NCBI GenBank assembly: GCA_016871195.1
Contig: VFZN01000004.1
Coordinates: 124,001 to 188,000 of the forward strand
Direction of reading: 5' to 3'
Length of the DNA stretch: 64,000 nucleotides
Origin: Acidobacteriota bacterium
Lineage (GTDB): Bacteria > Acidobacteriota > Vicinamibacteria > Vicinamibacterales > UBA2999
Numbering within the stretch: position 1 is the stretch's first letter; every line of letters begins with the position of its first letter. The position numbers and the translations under genes were made by a program. Below, in pieces: positions 51,998 through 60,594 of this stretch. The notes under the pieces were generated by a model. It saw only the letters and a list, made by a program, of their open reading frames with translations, searched no databases and was not told the origin of the DNA.

Positions 51998-54462
51998 GGC
52001 AGAGCTGGAAGGCACCGATCGCGCTGGGACTGATGCTTGTGGCCGCGCAGGCCCAGCCTGCCAACGCACAGGCCGCAGCGCCCGGAGCAGCCGCGACGAC
52101 CGAATCGCTGCGCGTGGCGGGCCTGCAGGCACCTGTCGAGATCAGGCGCGACCGGTGGGGCATCAACCACATCTACGCGGCCAACGAGCATGACCTGTTC
52201 TTCGCGCAGGGCTATGCGGCGGCGCGCGATCGGCTGTTCCAGTTCGAAATCTGGCGGCGTCAGGCGACGGGTACGGTTGCCGAGATTCTGGGCCGCCGCG
52301 AGCTGGCGCGCGACATCGGCACGCGCCTGCACATGTTCCGCGGTGACCTGACGGCCGAACTCAACTGGTATCACCCGCGGGGCGCACAGATCATCACGGC
52401 GTTTGTCGACGGCATCAACGCCTACATCGACGACGCCGGCCAGCGCCCCGAGCAGCTGCCGATCGAATTCCGCATGCTGGGGATCAGGCCCGGGCGCTGG
52501 ACGCCGGCAGTGGTCATCTCGCGGCACAACGGCCTGTTGTCGAACGTCACGCAGGAACTCAGCATGGCACGTGCCGTCGCCGCCGTGGGTGCCGACGCGG
52601 TGAAGGCCGTATCCGGCTTCCAGGGCCCCGACCCTCTGCTGACCCTCGACCCGGCCATTGACCCGGCCCTGCTGACACCGGATGTGCTCGATCTCTACAA
52701 CGCCTTCCGTGAACCCCTGCGGTTCCTGCCGCAGGACATCGTCGCGCAGTATCGCGCTCCGCAGGCCGTCGCGCGACTCGATGAGGCGGTCGTCCGTCCG
52801 TCGCCGCTCGACCTCAGCCAGCGGCGTGAAGACATCGGCAGCAACAACTGGGTGGTCAGCGGCAGCCGCACGCAGAGCGGCCTGCCGTTGCTGATGAACG
52901 ATCCCCATCGGCTCCAGGGCGTGCCCTCGCTGCGCTACTGGTCGCACCTGGTCGCGCCGGGGTGGGATGTCATCGGCGGCGGCGAGCCCATGCTGCCGGG
53001 CGTGTCGATCGGGCACAACGCCCACGGGGCGTGGGGGCTGACGATTTTCGGATCTGACTCGGAAGATCTCTACGTCTACGAGACCAACCCGGCCCAACCC
53101 GGTCAGTACCGCTACCGGGGGCAGTGGGAAGACATGCGCGTCATCCGCGAGTCGATTGCCGTCAAGGGCGAGGCCCCCGTGGCGGTCGAGCTCAAGTACA
53201 CGCGCCACGGGCCCGTGCTCAAGGAAGTGCCCGGGCGTCGGGTCGCCTTCGCGCTGCGGGCGGCATGGATGGAGATGGGATCGGCCCCCTACCTGGCCAG
53301 CCTGCGCATGGACCAGGCGACCACCTGGGAGGAATTCCGCGAGGCCTGCGCCTACAGCCGCATTCCGTCCGAAAACATGATCTGGGCCGATCGCCGGGGC
53401 ACCATCGGGTGGCAGGCCGTGGCCATCACGCCGCTGCGGCGCCACTGGAGCGGTCTGGTGCCGGTGCCGGGGGACGGCCGCTATGAGTGGGACGGCTATC
53501 TGCCGATCAAGTCGCTGCCGCACGCGGTCAACCCACCCGTGGGCTTTCTCGTGACCGCGAACAACTATCTCTTCCCGCGCGACTATCCCTTCCCCGAGGC
53601 GCAGCACTACACCGGCGCTGATCCGTACCGATCGAACCGCATCACCGAGCTGCTGTCGTCGGGGCGTGTGCTGACGGTGGCTGACATGATGGCATTCCAG
53701 AACGACGACTATTCGCTGCCCGCCCGCGCGCTGGTGCCGCTGCTGACCGAGGTGACCGTCCCCGAGGCCACGACCCAGCGGGCGCAGCAGCTGCTGCGCG
53801 AGTGGGATGGTGTGCTCGCGAAAGACTCGGTGGCCGCGGGCATCTACGAGATGTTTCAGCGGCAGCTGCTGACGCTCGTGCGCGACCGTCTCGTCCCGTC
53901 GGCTGCACGAGCCGAACTCGGCGGCGTGCCGATGTCGGTGGTCATCGGATGGCTGCAGGCCCCCGACGGCCGTTTTGGCCGCGATCCAATCGCCGGGCGA
54001 GATGCCCTGCTGGCCGAGGCACTCGCGACGGCGGTGCGCGAGCTGACGCAGAAGCTGGGCGCCGACATGTCACGGTGGCAGTACGGCCAGCCGGCATATC
54101 ACCACGCGCTCATCAGGCATCCGCTGAGCGCCGCGGTCGCTGCCGAGCACCGGGCACGCCTCGATGTCGGGCCCGTGCCCCGCGGAGGCGACAGTTACAC
54201 CGTCTCAGCCACGGGTGGCAGCGACAATCAGACCTCCGGCGGATCCCTGAAGATGGTGGCCGATCTGAGCGACTGGGATCGATCGGTGGCGCAGAACAAT
54301 CCCGGGCAGTCCGGTGATCCCGAGAGTCCGCATTATCGCGATTTGTTTGCGCTGTGGGCGCGTGGCCGGTACTTTCCCCTGCTGTACTCGCGTGCCGGCG
54401 TCGAATCGGTCACCGAATCGGTGCTGACCCTGCAGCCGGGTGGCGCAGCGGGGCGCCGCTGA
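51994..54462 (+). CDS. Penicillin acylase-family Ntn-hydrolase
   Basis: An 822-aa precursor with a signal peptide (residues 1-26). The alpha chain contains VEIRRDRWGINHIYAANEHDLFFAQGY and RLFQFEIWRRQATG. The spacer ends before Ser283 in EDIGSNNWVVSGSRTQSG, where self-cleavage should expose the N-terminal Ser of the beta chain. LLMNDPHR and the later FLVTANNYLFPRDYPF and GGSDNQTSGGS blocks are also conserved. These periplasmic enzymes cleave N-acyl amides, including penicillins and acyl-homoserine lactones. The start overlaps the amidohydrolase stop, and the quinoprotein gene begins 3 bases after the stop. Confidence 0.93.
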   Translation: MRQSWKAPIALGLMLVAAQAQPANAQAAAPGAAATTESLRVAGLQAPVEIRRDRWGINHIYAANEHDLFFAQGYAAARDRLFQFEIWRRQATGTVAEILGRRELARDIGTRLHMFRGDLTAELNWYHPRGAQIITAFVDGINAYIDDAGQRPEQLPIEFRMLGIRPGRWTPAVVISRHNGLLSNVTQELSMARAVAAVGADAVKAVSGFQGPDPLLTLDPAIDPALLTPDVLDLYNAFREPLRFLPQDIVAQYRAPQAVARLDEAVVRPSPLDLSQRREDIGSNNWVVSGSRTQSGLPLLMNDPHRLQGVPSLRYWSHLVAPGWDVIGGGEPMLPGVSIGHNAHGAWGLTIFGSDSEDLYVYETNPAQPGQYRYRGQWEDMRVIRESIAVKGEAPVAVELKYTRHGPVLKEVPGRRVAFALRAAWMEMGSAPYLASLRMDQATTWEEFREACAYSRIPSENMIWADRRGTIGWQAVAITPLRRHWSGLVPVPGDGRYEWDGYLPIKSLPHAVNPPVGFLVTANNYLFPRDYPFPEAQHYTGADPYRSNRITELLSSGRVLTVADMMAFQNDDYSLPARALVPLLTEVTVPEATTQRAQQLLREWDGVLAKDSVAAGIYEMFQRQLLTLVRDRLVPSAARAELGGVPMSVVIGWLQAPDGRFGRDPIAGRDALLAEALATAVRELTQKLGADMSRWQYGQPAYHHALIRHPLSAAVAAEHRARLDVGPVPRGGDSYTVSATGGSDNQTSGGSLKMVADLSDWDRSVAQNNPGQSGDPESPHYRDLFALWARGRYFPLLYSRAGVESVTESVLTLQPGGAAGRR

Positions 54463-54465
54463 CTC

Positions 54466-56424
54466 ATGGCCATGTCACCGTCACGCCTCAGCTCCGCGCT
54501 GATGGCGGTGACATGCGTCACCGTCGTGGGCCTCGTGGTGTGGTGTGCGCCGGGCGGGCGCCCGGATGTGTCGGCACAGCAGGCGACCACCGTCAACTGG
54601 CCGGTCTACGGCGGCGACGCGGGGGCGCAGAAGTACTCGCCATTGACACAGATCAATCGCGACACCGTCGCAACGCTCGAGCTGGCGTGGTCGTGGAAGA
54701 CCGGTGAGCAGCCGCTGCAGGAGTTCGGCACGACGCCCGGGGCCTTCCAGAACACGCCCCTGATGATCGACGGTGTGCTGTATGTCAGCACGCCCTACAA
54801 CCGCCTGGTGGCGCTCGATGCGGCCAGCGGTCGGCAGCGCTGGGCGTTCGACCCGCGCGCGTACGAGGACGGGCAGCCTGCCAGCGGACAGGGGTTCGTG
54901 CACCGCGGTGTGGCGGCCTGGCGCGATGGCCATGCCCTGCGGCTGTTCCTCAACACGCGGCACCGGTTGCTGGCGATTGATGCCGAGAGCGGGCAACTGA
55001 TTCCGTCGTTTGGTGAGGGCGGCAGCGTCGATCTGTCGGCGTCACTGCAGTGGGCCATCCGGCGGCAGCACCTGGCCGCCACCTCGCCGCCCGTGGTTTA
55101 CCGCGATCTCGTGATCGTCGGCAGCGGGATCGGTGATCGCCTGATGTACAGGAATGATCCGCCAGGCGATGTGCGGGCCTATCATGCGCGTACCGGTGCA
55201 CTCGTGTGGACGTTCCGGACCATTCCGCAGGCGGGCGAGTACGGCCACGACACGTGGGAAGGCGAGGCGTCTCACATCACCGGGCACACCAATGTCTGGG
55301 CCCCGATGGCACTCGACGAAGGACGCGGGCTGGTCTATCTGCCCGTCAGCACGCCAAGCAACGACTACTACGGCGGCCGTCGGCTCGGGAACAATCTCTT
55401 TGCGGAATCACTGGTCTGTCTCGACGCCGCGACCGGCGTCCGTCGGTGGCACTTCCAGATCGCGCATCACGGCCTGTGGGACTACGACCCGCCAGCGGCA
55501 CCGATGCTCACCACGCTGACCGTGGGCGGACGCCGCATCGATGCCGTGGTGCAGCTGACCAAGCAGGGTTTTGCGTTCGTCTTCGAACGGGTCACGGGCA
55601 CACCGGTGTGGCCGATCGAAGAACGTCCGGTGCCGCAGAGTGATGTGCCGGGCGAACGTACCTCACCGACGCAGCCGTTTCCGACCGCCCCGCCCCCGTT
55701 CACGGCACAAGGGACGTCACTGGCCGATGCATTCGATCTGACCCCGGCACTGAAGGCCGAGGCCGAGACGGCCCTGCGTCAGTTCCGTCTGGGACCGCTG
55801 TACACACCGCCATCGCTGCAGGGCACGCTGGTGCGTCCCGGCGTCTGGGGCGGCGCCAACTGGGGCGGCGGGGCCGTGGTGCCGGGCACCGGCATGCTCT
55901 ATCTGAAGACGACGGGCCTGGCGCAGGTGTATCGCCTCGAGAGACGTGACCCGTCGCAGCCTGATCCCCGGCCGGGCGAAGTCGATGCGGACTATGTGAA
56001 CCGCGGGGGGGCGGCCTTCATCCGCGACGGCATTCCGCTGATCAAGCCCCCGTATGCACACGTCGTGGCGCTGGATCTGTCCTCGGGCACCGTGGCGTGG
56101 AGGGTGCCGTTCGGAGACATGCCGGCACTGCGACGCACCCTCGCGGGCCTCGGGGTGACCTACGACGGTCCCCTCGGCGCGCAGGGACCAGCGGGCGTGC
56201 TCGTGACAGGCGGGGGACTCATCTTCGTCGGTGGGGGAGACGAGGCGGTCCATGGCCTCGACACGCGGAACGGACAGACGCTGTGGACGCGGCCGACGCC
56301 GGAGACGACCGGGACCCCGATGACCTACCAGCTGAACGGGCGGCAGTTCCTCGTCATCGCCACCGGCCGACAGCAGCAGGCGGAACTATGGGCCTACGCA
56401 TTACCGTTGCGACGCCCGCGGTAA
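54466..56424 (+). CDS. PQQ-dependent dehydrogenase (quinoprotein glucose dehydrogenase-like)
   Basis: A 652-aa exported eight-bladed propeller quinoprotein. An N-terminal hydrophobic segment (residues 12-28) is followed by NWPVYGGDAGAQKYSPLTQI, the usual first blade. HHGLWDYDPPAAPMLTTL, GVWGGANWGGGAVVPGTGMLYL and a C-terminal TGTPMTYQLNGRQFLVIATG follow, as in PQQ glucose/polyol dehydrogenases. No heme CxxCH and no membrane-domain bundle are present, so it is a soluble or singly anchored form. It lies 3 bases after the acylase, in one operon. No pqq synthesis genes are in the window. Confidence 0.92.
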   Translation: MAMSPSRLSSALMAVTCVTVVGLVVWCAPGGRPDVSAQQATTVNWPVYGGDAGAQKYSPLTQINRDTVATLELAWSWKTGEQPLQEFGTTPGAFQNTPLMIDGVLYVSTPYNRLVALDAASGRQRWAFDPRAYEDGQPASGQGFVHRGVAAWRDGHALRLFLNTRHRLLAIDAESGQLIPSFGEGGSVDLSASLQWAIRRQHLAATSPPVVYRDLVIVGSGIGDRLMYRNDPPGDVRAYHARTGALVWTFRTIPQAGEYGHDTWEGEASHITGHTNVWAPMALDEGRGLVYLPVSTPSNDYYGGRRLGNNLFAESLVCLDAATGVRRWHFQIAHHGLWDYDPPAAPMLTTLTVGGRRIDAVVQLTKQGFAFVFERVTGTPVWPIEERPVPQSDVPGERTSPTQPFPTAPPPFTAQGTSLADAFDLTPALKAEAETALRQFRLGPLYTPPSLQGTLVRPGVWGGANWGGGAVVPGTGMLYLKTTGLAQVYRLERRDPSQPDPRPGEVDADYVNRGGAAFIRDGIPLIKPPYAHVVALDLSSGTVAWRVPFGDMPALRRTLAGLGVTYDGPLGAQGPAGVLVTGGGLIFVGGGDEAVHGLDTRNGQTLWTRPTPETTGTPMTYQLNGRQFLVIATGRQQQAELWAYALPLRRPR

Positions 56425-56474
56425 CGGCCGCGTGGCGTCTGTGCGCGCTGCAGACCAGCACTGACAGGGGCGGT

Positions 56475-56517
56475 ACGTGCGACGGGCGCAGCATCGAGAC
56501 GCTGCGCCCGGGCACGT
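56475..56517. terminator. Long hairpin after the quinoprotein operon
   Basis: acgtgc and cgggcgcagc (56475-56492) pair with gctgcgcccg and gcacgt (56501-56517): 16 pairs with a small bulge around an 8-base loop. It lies between convergent genes. There is no T-tract. Confidence 0.5.
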
Positions 56518-56539
56518 CGGTGAGAGGCTCCTTCGGTCG

Positions 56540-56833
56540 TTACTGACCGCCGCCGGGCCGACGTCGGCGACCACCACCTTGCGGGCCGCTGCCCTGTGGC
56601 GGCTTGCCTCCGGGGGGACGGCTGCCGTCGCCGTGCGGGGGGCGGCCATTGCCATCACCGGGCGGGCGACCGCCGTCACCACGCGGGGGACGACCACTGC
56701 CATCACCGGGCGGGCGACCACCGCCGCTACCTGGCGGGCGACCACCGCCGCCACCACCGGGTCGGCGGCCCTGGGCCGAGGCCAGGACAGGGGCTGCGGC
56801 AAGCAGCAGGGTCAGAAGCGCACGTCGTGTCAT
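56540..56833 (-). CDS. Small secreted protein with GRPPGDG-type repeats
   Basis: A 97-aa protein. The signal peptide MTRRALLTLLLAAAPVLASAQ is followed almost entirely by Gly, Arg, Pro and Asp in about seven units of the form G-[R/S]-x-PP-x-[G/D]-[D/G]-G. It ends GGGRRRRPGGGQ. GAAAGGA lies 8 bases upstream. A good signal peptide and ribosome-binding site argue that it is expressed, but low complexity makes any homology claim unsafe. It may be a cationic surface or matrix protein. Confidence 0.55.
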   Translation of the reverse strand: MTRRALLTLLLAAAPVLASAQGRRPGGGGGGRPPGSGGGRPPGDGSGRPPRGDGGRPPGDGNGRPPHGDGSRPPGGKPPQGSGPQGGGRRRRPGGGQ

Positions 56834-57025
56834 CAATCGGGTCCTTTCTCAGGAGCGCAGGCTTTCGACAGTGTGCATCGGGACGCGTCACGCGAGATGT
56901 GACATCTCGATGGCATGGGCCGGGTGGTGACACTGCGATACACTCGCCAGACGGGCGGTCGGCGCACGACCATCCACGGTTCCGGTATCGGTTCACAGGT
57001 CACGTTGAGAGCGGAGGCACCAGTC

Positions 57026-58609
57026 ATGGTTTCTGTTTCTGTTCGCGTGGTGACGTCCCTGCTGACCGGGCTCTGTGTCGCAGCCCTCAGCATCGGGGCG
57101 CAGGCGCAGACGTCGGGCAGCATCACGTTTCCCACCTCGGGCGCTCCGGCCGCGCAGGCCGACTTCCTGAGCGGCGTCAAGGCGCTGCACAATTTCGAAT
57201 TCGATCAGGCCGCCCTGGCCTTCCAGAACGCACAGAAGGCCGATCCGGGCTTTGTGATGGCCTACTGGGGCGAGGCCATGAGCCATAACCATCCGCTGTG
57301 GGCGCAGCAGGATGTGGCGAAGGCGAAGGCTTCGCTCGACAAGCTGGCACCGACGCATGAGGCCCGGCTGGCCCTGGCCCGGCTGCCGAAGGAGAAAGCC
57401 TTCCTTGAGGCCCAGCAGGTGCTCTACTTCAGCCAGGGCGACAAGCTGACGCGCGACATCGCCTACGAGCAGGCCATGGCCCGGATGTACGCCGAGTGGC
57501 CGGACGATCACGAGGTCGGCACGTTCTACGCGCTGGCCCTGCTGGGTGCGGTGCGTCCGACCGACGCGGGCTATCGCCGCCAGGCGATGGCGGCCTCGAT
57601 CGCGCAGAAAATCTTTGCGGCGAACCCGCAGCATCCCGGGGCGGCGCACTTCATCATTCACTCGTTCGATGACCCGGACCATGCGCCCCTGGCGCTTGAG
57701 GCCGCCAATGCCTATGCCGCGATTGCGCCCTCGGCCGCGCATGCCCTGCACATGCCGTCGCACATCTACGTGCAGCGTGGCATGTGGGAGCGCGTGGCCG
57801 CCTCGAACATCGAGGCGTACGCCGCTGCCACCGCACTCAACGCGCGCCTCAAGCTGCCCGAGGGACGCGAAGACTTCCACACCCTCGGCTGGCTGACGTA
57901 TGCCAACACCATGCTGGGACGGTTTGACGAGGCGCAGAAGAATGTCGACGCCGCCCGTGCCGCCGCCGAACGCAATCCGACTGCACGCGCCATTCGCGAC
58001 GGGTATCTCGGGATGCGGGCGCGCTACATCCTCGAGTCGGCCCGCTGGGAAGCGCTGACGCTGCCGCCAGACGATGCGGCACCGGCGGATGCGGCGGCGC
58101 ATGCCGGCATGCCAGGGATGGCGATGGGTGCGCCGAGCGGTGGGGTCTCGGAAGGCGCGGCCACCTGGATCTTCATCGTCGGGGTCAGTGGTGCGCGCCG
58201 TGGTGACCTGGCCACGGCCGATGCCGCACTGGCGCGGCTGACCGCCATTCGCGAGCGCGTGTCGAAGGGCACAGACGGATATGCCGCGCGTCCGCATGCC
58301 ATTCGCGAGAAGCAGCTGGGTGCGATCGTCGCCTCGGTGCGCGGGCAGAAGGCCCAGGCGGTGACGCTGGCCCGTGAGGCCAGCACCATCGAGGCCGGCA
58401 TGGCTCCGCCCTCGGGTCCGCCCGAGCCCATCAAGCCGTCGTTCGAGCTGTCTGCCGAGATGCTGGCCGACAACGGTCAGTATGCCGAGGCCGTGAAGGC
58501 ATTCGAGCAGGCCCTGCTGCGCACGCCCAACCGCACACCGTCGGTGCGCGGACTGGCGGCCGCGCGCGCACGCCTGACGCCGGGCACGAACGCTGCGCCC
58601 CGGCAGTAA
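57026..58609 (+). CDS. Exported TPR-repeat protein
   Basis: A 527-aa protein with a signal peptide (MVSVSVRVVTSLLTGLCVAALSIGAQAQ). Helical repeats follow, such as FLSGVKALHNFEFDQAALAFQNAQKADPGFVMAYWGEAMSHNHP at the start, HTLGWLTYANTMLGRFDEAQKNVDAA in the middle and LADNGQYAEAVKAFEQALLRTPNRTPSVRGLAAAR at the end. A HFIIHSFDDPDHA stretch and a Met-rich PGMAMGAPSGG loop are unusual. GGAGG lies 8 bases before ATG 57026; the longer frame to 56915 is not needed. The partner is unknown. Confidence 0.88.
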   Translation: MVSVSVRVVTSLLTGLCVAALSIGAQAQTSGSITFPTSGAPAAQADFLSGVKALHNFEFDQAALAFQNAQKADPGFVMAYWGEAMSHNHPLWAQQDVAKAKASLDKLAPTHEARLALARLPKEKAFLEAQQVLYFSQGDKLTRDIAYEQAMARMYAEWPDDHEVGTFYALALLGAVRPTDAGYRRQAMAASIAQKIFAANPQHPGAAHFIIHSFDDPDHAPLALEAANAYAAIAPSAAHALHMPSHIYVQRGMWERVAASNIEAYAAATALNARLKLPEGREDFHTLGWLTYANTMLGRFDEAQKNVDAARAAAERNPTARAIRDGYLGMRARYILESARWEALTLPPDDAAPADAAAHAGMPGMAMGAPSGGVSEGAATWIFIVGVSGARRGDLATADAALARLTAIRERVSKGTDGYAARPHAIREKQLGAIVASVRGQKAQAVTLAREASTIEAGMAPPSGPPEPIKPSFELSAEMLADNGQYAEAVKAFEQALLRTPNRTPSVRGLAAARARLTPGTNAAPRQ

Positions 58610-58651
58610 ACCATGGCGGAAGGTCCGCGCAGGCGGGCCCACGACAGCATT

Positions 58652-58682
58652 CGGGGCTGGCACCTTGTTGGTGTCAGCCCCG
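58652..58682. terminator. Hairpin between convergent TPR and quinoprotein genes
   Basis: cggggctggcacc (58652-58664) pairs with ggtgtcagccccg (58670-58682) around TTGTT: 13 pairs with one G-T. It serves the ends of both genes. There is no clear T-tract. Confidence 0.6.
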
Positions 58683-58734
58683 AGTCATGTCAATCGGCAC
58701 GTCTGTGGCCGTGCGGGCCGTGCGCGTGCCTGGC

Positions 58735-60507
58735 TTACTTGCCGTCGAGGGTGAACGCGTAGACCTTGCCGCCGTTGATGCCCGACATCACGGCCACATA
58801 CTGCTTGCCGTCAAGCTCGTAGGTCACCGGCGTCGCAATGCCCGAGTCGAGCATGTGCGACCACAGCACGCGGCCCGACGCCGGGTCGAGTGCCTGGAAG
58901 GCGCCGGTGCTCTGTCCGGCAAAGATCAACTGGCCCTCGGTCGACAGTGCGCCTCCGCTCGGGCGGAAGTCGATGCGCCACCGCTCTTTATTCGCCACTG
59001 GATCCCAGGCGACGAAGAACCCGCGGGTGCTGGCTGCCGGCGTCGGTGTGGATGGGGCCGCAGCAGGTGCCCCTGCGACGGGAGCGGGGGTCGCGGTGGC
59101 CGCACTCGCCGCGGCGGCCGCCGTGCCGCGCGCCGTGCCCGTATTCCAGCGGCCCTGTTCAAACTCAAAGGTGGGCGTGTTCTGGAACAGCATGTTCGTT
59201 TCCTGCCCCGGGAAGTAGACGAGGCCGGTCTTCGGGTTGAACGCCATTGGCGGCCAGTGATGGGCTCCGACGGCGGACGGCGACAGGCGCGCTCCCTTGG
59301 CACCATAGCGGGCCTCGGGAGTTTCGACCGGGCGGCCGGTCTTGAGATCGATGTGCGTGGCCCAGTTGACCGCCACATACGGCTGTGCGGAGAGCAGTTC
59401 GCCGGTCAGGCGATCAATCACATAGAAGAAGCCGTTTTTCGGCGCCTGCACCAGCACCTTCCGCACACGACCGTCGATCGTCAGATCGAGCAGCATCATC
59501 TGCTGTGCGGCGTTATAGTCCCAGTCGTCACCGGGCGTGGTCTGGTAATGCCACACATAGCGGCCCGTGTCGGCATCGAGTGCGACGACGGACGAGAGAT
59601 ACAGGTTGTCGCCACCGCCAGGGCTGCGGTGGTCGCGGGCCCAGGGCGATCCGTTGCCCGTGCCGACGTAGACCATGTTGCTTTCGGGGTCGTACGACAG
59701 CCCGTCCCACGGTGTGCCACCGCCGCCGTACTTCCACCACTGACCCCGCCACGTGCGGATCGCCTGTTCCATCGACCGGTCTTCCGCGCCGAGCGACGGA
59801 TCCCCGGGCACCACATACCAGCGCCACGCCTGTTTACCGGTCTCGGCATCGTAGGCCGTGAGATAGCCGCGCACGCCGTACTCGCCGCCGCCGTTGCCGA
59901 TGAGCACCTTGCCCTTCACGATGCGCGGAGCGCCGGTGATCGAGTAGTCAGAGCCCACCGGCGTCGTTTGGATGGCCCAGACGACGCGCCCCGTGTCGGC
60001 GTTGAGCGCGACCAGGCGTCCATCGAGCAGCCCGACATACACCTTCCCCTTGTAGACGGCCACGCCCCGGTTGACCGGACCGCAGCAGAAGCGCGCCGCG
60101 CCGTCGGCGATGCCACCCTTTACGAGCGCCGGGTCCCAGCGCCACTTGAGGGCGCCTGTCCTCGCATCGACCGCATAGACAACGCTGTACGTCGACGTAC
60201 CGTACAGCACCCCGTTGGCGACGATGGGTGTGGTTTCGATCTTGCCCTGCGAGCCGACTTCCACCGACCAGGCCGGGGCGAGGCGGGCCACATTGCTCTG
60301 GTCAATTTGCGTGAGCGGACTATGCCGGGTTTCGGCAAAGTCGCGTCCGTGATTGATCCACTCGCCACTCGCCGGTGTGCGCAGGCGCGCATCGTCGATG
60401 ACGGATGCCGCCGGGGCGGGGGGCTGCTGCGCGGTCGCGGGTGCCGGTGCGGCCAGCAGCCACACCAGTGGCAGCGATGAAAGAGACGCGGCGGAACGAA
60501 TCGTCAT
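58735..60507 (-). CDS. PQQ-binding-like quinoprotein alcohol dehydrogenase-type protein
   Basis: A 590-aa exported propeller protein. The signal peptide spans residues 1-27. Typical elements are WINHGRDFAETRHSPLTQI, ARFCCGPVNRGVAV with the vicinal Cys pair known from quinoprotein alcohol dehydrogenases, and TTPGDDWDYNAAQQMML (active-site Asp region). A low-complexity Ala/Pro/Thr insert of about 50 residues interrupts it near residue 485. No C-terminal heme domain is present, so it is not a quinohemoprotein. GGAGGG precedes the ATG. It is 87 bases downstream of the M28 gene. Confidence 0.9.
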   Translation of the reverse strand: MTIRSAASLSSLPLVWLLAAPAPATAQQPPAPAASVIDDARLRTPASGEWINHGRDFAETRHSPLTQIDQSNVARLAPAWSVEVGSQGKIETTPIVANGVLYGTSTYSVVYAVDARTGALKWRWDPALVKGGIADGAARFCCGPVNRGVAVYKGKVYVGLLDGRLVALNADTGRVVWAIQTTPVGSDYSITGAPRIVKGKVLIGNGGGEYGVRGYLTAYDAETGKQAWRWYVVPGDPSLGAEDRSMEQAIRTWRGQWWKYGGGGTPWDGLSYDPESNMVYVGTGNGSPWARDHRSPGGGDNLYLSSVVALDADTGRYVWHYQTTPGDDWDYNAAQQMMLLDLTIDGRVRKVLVQAPKNGFFYVIDRLTGELLSAQPYVAVNWATHIDLKTGRPVETPEARYGAKGARLSPSAVGAHHWPPMAFNPKTGLVYFPGQETNMLFQNTPTFEFEQGRWNTGTARGTAAAAASAATATPAPVAGAPAAAPSTPTPAASTRGFFVAWDPVANKERWRIDFRPSGGALSTEGQLIFAGQSTGAFQALDPASGRVLWSHMLDSGIATPVTYELDGKQYVAVMSGINGGKVYAFTLDGK

Positions 60508-60594
60508 GATCCCTCCAAAGATGCGCGTGCCACCAGCGGCGCGCGCTCAGTCAGTGCATGTGCGGAGCGGCGACGGGCCGCGCCGCGCTGTCCG

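Noticed and set aside
51979-53607. A 542-codon minus-strand open frame opposite the penicillin acylase
   Set aside because: It lies over conserved acylase sequence and is rich in Arg, His and Gly, as such artefacts are.
58687-60480. A 597-codon plus-strand open frame opposite the second quinoprotein
   Set aside because: The minus-strand quinoprotein has signal peptide, Cys-Cys motif and ribosome-binding site; the plus frame has none of these.
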